From Colwellia sp. TT2012 (GTDB taxonomy: Bacteria; Pseudomonadota; Gammaproteobacteria; Enterobacterales; Alteromonadaceae): a DNA stretch of 64,000 bases. Of the stretch, positions 61,085 to 64,000 are shown piece after piece. Made by a program: the position numbers and the translations under genes. Numbering within the stretch: position 1 is the first letter of the stretch; each line of letters starts with the position of its first letter. The DNA lies in the NCBI RefSeq assembly GCF_001440345.1, contig NZ_LJYX01000014.1, positions 44,175 through 108,174 of the forward strand, given 5' to 3'. The notes below the pieces were generated by a model, which was not told the origin of the DNA, did no database searches, and saw only the letters and a list, made by a program, of their open reading frames with translations.

Positions 61085-61259
61085 TTAGTATTTACCCTAA
61101 GTTATTAAGCATACGAAGCTTGTTGTTCAAGTCAAAGCTGCTCCTAATCATCAAATATTGCATGAAATACAAAACGGAATAATTGATTTAGGTATTGTTA
61201 CCGAGATAGCAAATAATAGTGCATTTGATGTACAAGAGATTCGGTGTTTTTCAAGATAG
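61081..61259 (+). pseudogene. fragment of a LysR substrate-binding domain
   Basis: In two frames joined by an indel near 61103: NFSIYPKLLSI, then KHTKLVVQVKAAPNHQILHE and IQNGIIDLGIVTE, ending at a TAG. This follows the LysR effector-domain pattern (LPKLL...FxxxxPxVxVxxxExxxxxLxxLxxGxLDLAIV). The DNA-binding half and the C-terminal lobe are missing; the right end is cut by the IS3 remnant. Confidence 0.55.
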
Positions 61260-61283
61260 TTGGCACTGTTTACCCTAATTTTG

Positions 61284-61743
61284 TTAAGCGACTTCCTTTT
61301 GTGCGTTTTTTATACTTTCCTTTTCTGGGTTCAATGATACTGAGCCTGCTGGTTCGCAATTCCTAATATCACGAGACCAACGTATTGGGTTTGCCTCTCT
61401 TGCCTTTTTTAGTACTAACGCTCTATTAGCTAAAATTACTTTGTCTTCGCCACGATGACGCTATGCTGGAGTAACGAAGTTTATTTGACTGTGTCTATGT
61501 TTGTTGTTGTACCAATCGACAAAATTTCGAACCCAATCCCTCGCTACTTCAAGGCTAGCAAACCCTGATGATGGCCATTCAGGACGATATTTTAAGGTTC
61601 TAAACAATGCCTCTGAATAAGGGTTATCATCGCTATCCCTTGGTCTGCTGTATGATGGCAATACGCCAAGCTATTCCATCTTAGCCTTCATCGTTTGGGC
61701 TTTCATCGGTGCCCCATTGTCTGAATATGACTTTCTACTCGTG
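61284..61743 (-). pseudogene. IS3-family transposase OrfB, 3' part
   Basis: The readable frame contains DNPYSEALFRTLKYRPEWPS, NFVDWYNNKHRHSQINFVTP and, past a TAG, QRHRGEDKVI-like text then NPIRWSRDIRNCEPAGSVSL and NPEKESIKNAQKEVA. Upstream, SDNGAPMKAQTMKAKME is followed by another TAG. Both TAGs replace a CAG (Gln) of the family sequence. Only the end of the integrase core remains; the left part is replaced by IS30 DNA at ~61729-61745. Confidence 0.75.
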
Positions 61744-62484
61744 TGTAAGTTGTTAAGAAAAAAATATTCACCCGAACAAATAGTCGGACATATTCACCGG
61801 TTTAAATTAACGGCGAAATGCATGAGTCATGAAACCATTTATCAATATATTTGGCGTGATAAAGCGAAAGGAGGTAATTTATGGACTCACCTTCGCCAAT
61901 CACCAAAGCAACGTCGAAAACGCTATAAAGCCTATGACAGTCGCGGTCGTCTAGCAGATAAACGAAATATAAGTGAACGCCCAGCAAGTGTAGAAACTCG
62001 TCAGGAAATGGGACACTGGGAGGTAGATACCGTTCATGGCCGAGGTAGCCTCCATTGCATAGTGACGTTATTAGAACGAAAAACAGGCTATGTGATGATT
62101 GGAAAGCTTCCTAATAAAACTGCCATCTCACTGAATAATAAGACGATAACGTTGATGAAGAGAATGCCACAAGCATTCAAAACTATTACGTCAGACAATG
62201 GTACCGAATTTCATCAATACAAGAAAATCGAGAAATGCGGTCAAACTACGTTCTACTTTGCCAATCCTTACCACTCTTGGGAAAGGGAAAGTAATGAACA
62301 CGTTAATGGCCTTATTCGCCAGTATCTTCCTAAGACAAAAAGCATGAAAATGATCACACAACGACAATGCGATCAAATTGCTAAAAAGTTAAATCAACGA
62401 CCAAGAAAGCGTCACAACTATAAAACACCAGAGGAGATGTACTATGGAATATAATCGTTATTGTTGCACTTTAAACTTGATACT
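61717..62484 (+). mobile_element. IS30-family element, 5'-truncated transposase
   Basis: The frame to 62454 has HTH remnants (KLLRKKYSPEQIVGHIHRF), TYQYIWRDK-type text and the DDE core: GHWEVDTVHGRG (first Asp), ITSDNGTEFHQY (second Asp), SWERESNEHVNGLIRQYLPK (Glu). About 70-80 N-terminal residues are missing. The apparent start codon at 61717 (TTG) lies in IS3 DNA. The right end after the stop, TTGCACTTTAAACTTGATAC, is typical of IS30-type terminal repeats. The element is not autonomous. Confidence 0.75.
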
Positions 62485-63751
62485 AGGCCTGATTATCCAG
62501 TAACTTAGCCTTTATAATATTTATTTGCCACTGATTACTTTTATATGATTTTGCTAATTTAAATACTTTTTCATAATAATTTAAGGCAAGTTTTTTATCC
62601 CCTAGCTGCTCATAAGTTAAAGCTATACTTTTTAAATACTCTACAGAGTAATTAAAGTCAACTTCAGATTTTAGCAAAATTTTTAATGCAGCCTCAGGAG
62701 ATTCGAAATGTCCAACGTAACGAGCCAGCATAATAATAAAGCCTTGCTCCGAGGCAGGGAGTTCATTTTTCACCCTAGCCATAAACGCAGGTATTTCATC
62801 TGTCTTTTTTTGCCTATAAAAATATCGAATAGCAGATTTAATACTTGGCGTTGGTATTGGCTGGTTAATAGTTAAGGAAAGAGATAGCTCCTTGTAATGC
62901 GCAAGCAAGCGTTCTGCTGACATAGAAGATAATTTTTTATTCGCTATAAACCATCCATTAAATATAGCTTTTAAATCACTACGTAATGAAACTAGCCCAA
63001 CCGAATTGTGATTTTCATTTGGGTAATGCGAAAACTGCCACTGAATATTCTTAGGTTGATTTTCATCTAATAATTGTAAAACCCCATATACCCCTTGCCT
63101 AGTTTCATCTCCTAATGATAAATACAAAGATACTTGGTCATGTTTACTCATTCCAATAAATTTTTTAGCTTTTGCCATAATGGCATGATCATTTAGCCAA
63201 ACAGATGGACTCATGGATACAAAATGCTCAAAAGCATTTGGTGATTCAAATAATGCATTTAATACAAACAATCCCCCCATAGAATGACCAACGAGTATAG
63301 AGTTATTTGCGACTCTGTAATTGTTACTTATATAAGGCTTAACCTCTTGTTCTAAAAAATTTAAAAATTGCTTTGCTTTACCAGAATCATCTTTTTCAAA
63401 AGGTGCGGTTAATCCCGCTGGTGTCATATATTGGCGATACTTATCAGTTCCCTTATCTGCGATACCCACCAAAATAACATCTGGAATCAATTGCCCTTTA
63501 TTTGCCATAAAATCCAACATTCCTGATACTCCCTGAAAAGTAAAATCACCATCTAAAAGGTAAATAACGGGATAAGTTGCTTTCGTGTTACTACGGTAAG
63601 ATTCTGGCAGTAAGATCTGAATTTCACGTTCTTCATTTAAATGAGTTGAGCTTATATTTACTCGTTTCCCGGTGTTAAACTCGGCAGAAAATATAAATCT
63701 AGAGGTAATCAAAAAGATTATTGTTAAAACGAAAGATAGTTTTTTTATCAT
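62483..63751 (-). CDS. secreted esterase (alpha/beta hydrolase) with TPR-like tail
   Basis: 422 residues from the ATG at 63751. The signal is KKLSFVLTIIFLITSRFIFSA. The catalytic domain belongs to the esterase-D/Fes-like family: TYPVIYLLDGDFTFQGVSGM, DVILVGIADKGTD, SILVGHSMGGLFVLNALFES (nucleophile Ser in GHSMGG), SPSVWLND and ENHNSVG (His). Two or three TPR-like helices follow (LKSIALTYEQLGDKKLALNY). The last codons (DNQA) abut IS30 DNA, so the original C-terminus may be altered. It is preceded by an attC-like site, as a cassette gene would be. Confidence 0.8.
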   Translation of the reverse strand: MIKKLSFVLTIIFLITSRFIFSAEFNTGKRVNISSTHLNEEREIQILLPESYRSNTKATYPVIYLLDGDFTFQGVSGMLDFMANKGQLIPDVILVGIADKGTDKYRQYMTPAGLTAPFEKDDSGKAKQFLNFLEQEVKPYISNNYRVANNSILVGHSMGGLFVLNALFESPNAFEHFVSMSPSVWLNDHAIMAKAKKFIGMSKHDQVSLYLSLGDETRQGVYGVLQLLDENQPKNIQWQFSHYPNENHNSVGLVSLRSDLKAIFNGWFIANKKLSSMSAERLLAHYKELSLSLTINQPIPTPSIKSAIRYFYRQKKTDEIPAFMARVKNELPASEQGFIIMLARYVGHFESPEAALKILLKSEVDFNYSVEYLKSIALTYEQLGDKKLALNYYEKVFKLAKSYKSNQWQINIIKAKLLDNQA

Positions 63752-63785
63752 TATAATCATCCATAGATATGATATTTATTAAAAG

Positions 63786-63875
63786 GGCTAACGCCCAAAT
63801 AATGGGCAAATGATAGTTGGTTAAAATAGCGACGCAGGAGCAAAACCAACTGTTATTTGTCCTGATTAATTTGCT
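63786..63875 (-). repeat. attC-like integron recombination site
   Basis: Arms GGGCAAATGATAGTTGGTT (63804-63822) and AACCAACTGTTATTTGTCC (63844-63862) pair with three mismatches. On the minus strand the site reads ...GCTCCTGCGTCGC...and ends TTGGGCGTTAG, the usual attC 3' end, 35 bp before the esterase start. The 5' RYYYAAC box is imperfect. No integrase gene is in the window. Confidence 0.5.
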
Positions 63876-63939
63876 TGTATGGATAATACATCCATCTTTA
63901 TTATTCTTTTTAAACCAGTTTAGGTAAAGTGAGGCCCAA

Positions 63940-63965
63940 GCTTTAGCAGCAACTAAAGCCTTTTT
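63940..63965 (+). terminator. stem-loop with T-run near the right edge
   Basis: GCTTTAG, loop CAGCAA, CTAAAGC, then CTTTTT: a short rho-independent terminator shape on the plus strand. No plus-strand gene ends here within view. On the minus strand a frame from the window edge ends at ~63965 (ending PAINRTTV), which could be the tail of a previous cassette gene. Confidence 0.4.
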
Positions 63966-64000
63966 ATACGGTAGTTCGATTGATTGCAGGCTCCTCTATT

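Overview
The window is AT-rich, gene-dense chromosomal DNA from a Gram-negative marine gammaproteobacterium. Porins, lipoproteins, RadD, YeaC (DUF1315), DUF349, DUF3297 and HflX-type genes, the set of secreted peptidases, and several short palindromic repeat families all suggest Alteromonadales, most likely a Colwellia-like organism. The taxonomic placement is inference, since there is no rRNA or other marker gene here.

Layout. 1-2200: small genes and an AraC-type remnant. 2766-6761: a promoter overlapped by a Fur-box-like palindrome, followed by a porin, a periplasmic ethylbenzene-dehydrogenase-type haem-binding protein and a ferric-reductase-like flavocytochrome carrying an extra CxxCH motif; this looks like an iron-responsive respiratory or reductase unit. 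6882-11137: a helical protein, an MFS transporter with a VOC protein, and a Rho paralogue lacking the RNA-binding N-terminus. 12076-27107: an orphan ATP-grasp ligase, an alkaline-phosphatase-superfamily enzyme, a large propeller-amidohydrolase, DUF349, YeaC, a sodium/alanine-type symporter, an M14 carboxypeptidase and a thioredoxin-like protein. 27431-42127: secreted M4 and M28 peptidases, RadD helicase, oligopeptidase B and a MoxR-VWA pair, with three probable frameshifted genes at 31.5-35.4 kb.

The most striking part is 42563-56845. Thirteen same-strand genes with short or overlapping junctions encode an ExbD/TolR-like protein, a lytic transglycosylase, a secreted domain protein, a transmembrane Ser/Thr kinase with peptidoglycan-binding-like and formylglycine-generating-enzyme-like domains, a lipoprotein, two secreted proteins, an ExbB/TolQ/MotA-like channel, two anchored proteins, two unrecognised cytoplasmic proteins, and a transmembrane FHA protein with a Lon-protease-like N-terminus. 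I read it as a phosphorylation-controlled, probably proton-motive-force-coupled cell-envelope machine that acts on or senses peptidoglycan. I do not recognise it as a named system: no type VI secretion structural genes and no Zorya effectors are present. A palindromic MITE sits inside this cluster.

57121-60420 holds housekeeping and small genes (DUF3297, an HflX-type GTPase, a Spy/CpxP-like protein). 60699-62484 is a scrap zone of truncated genes and insertion sequences (VOC, LysR, IS3, IS30). The right end carries an esterase preceded by an attC-like palindrome, suggesting a cassette of a chromosomal integron. At least four dispersed repeat families were found: a ~169-bp MITE (three full copies and one fragment), a ~157-bp repeat (two copies), a ~164-bp palindromic element, and a ~143-bp element with 11-bp terminal inverted repeats.
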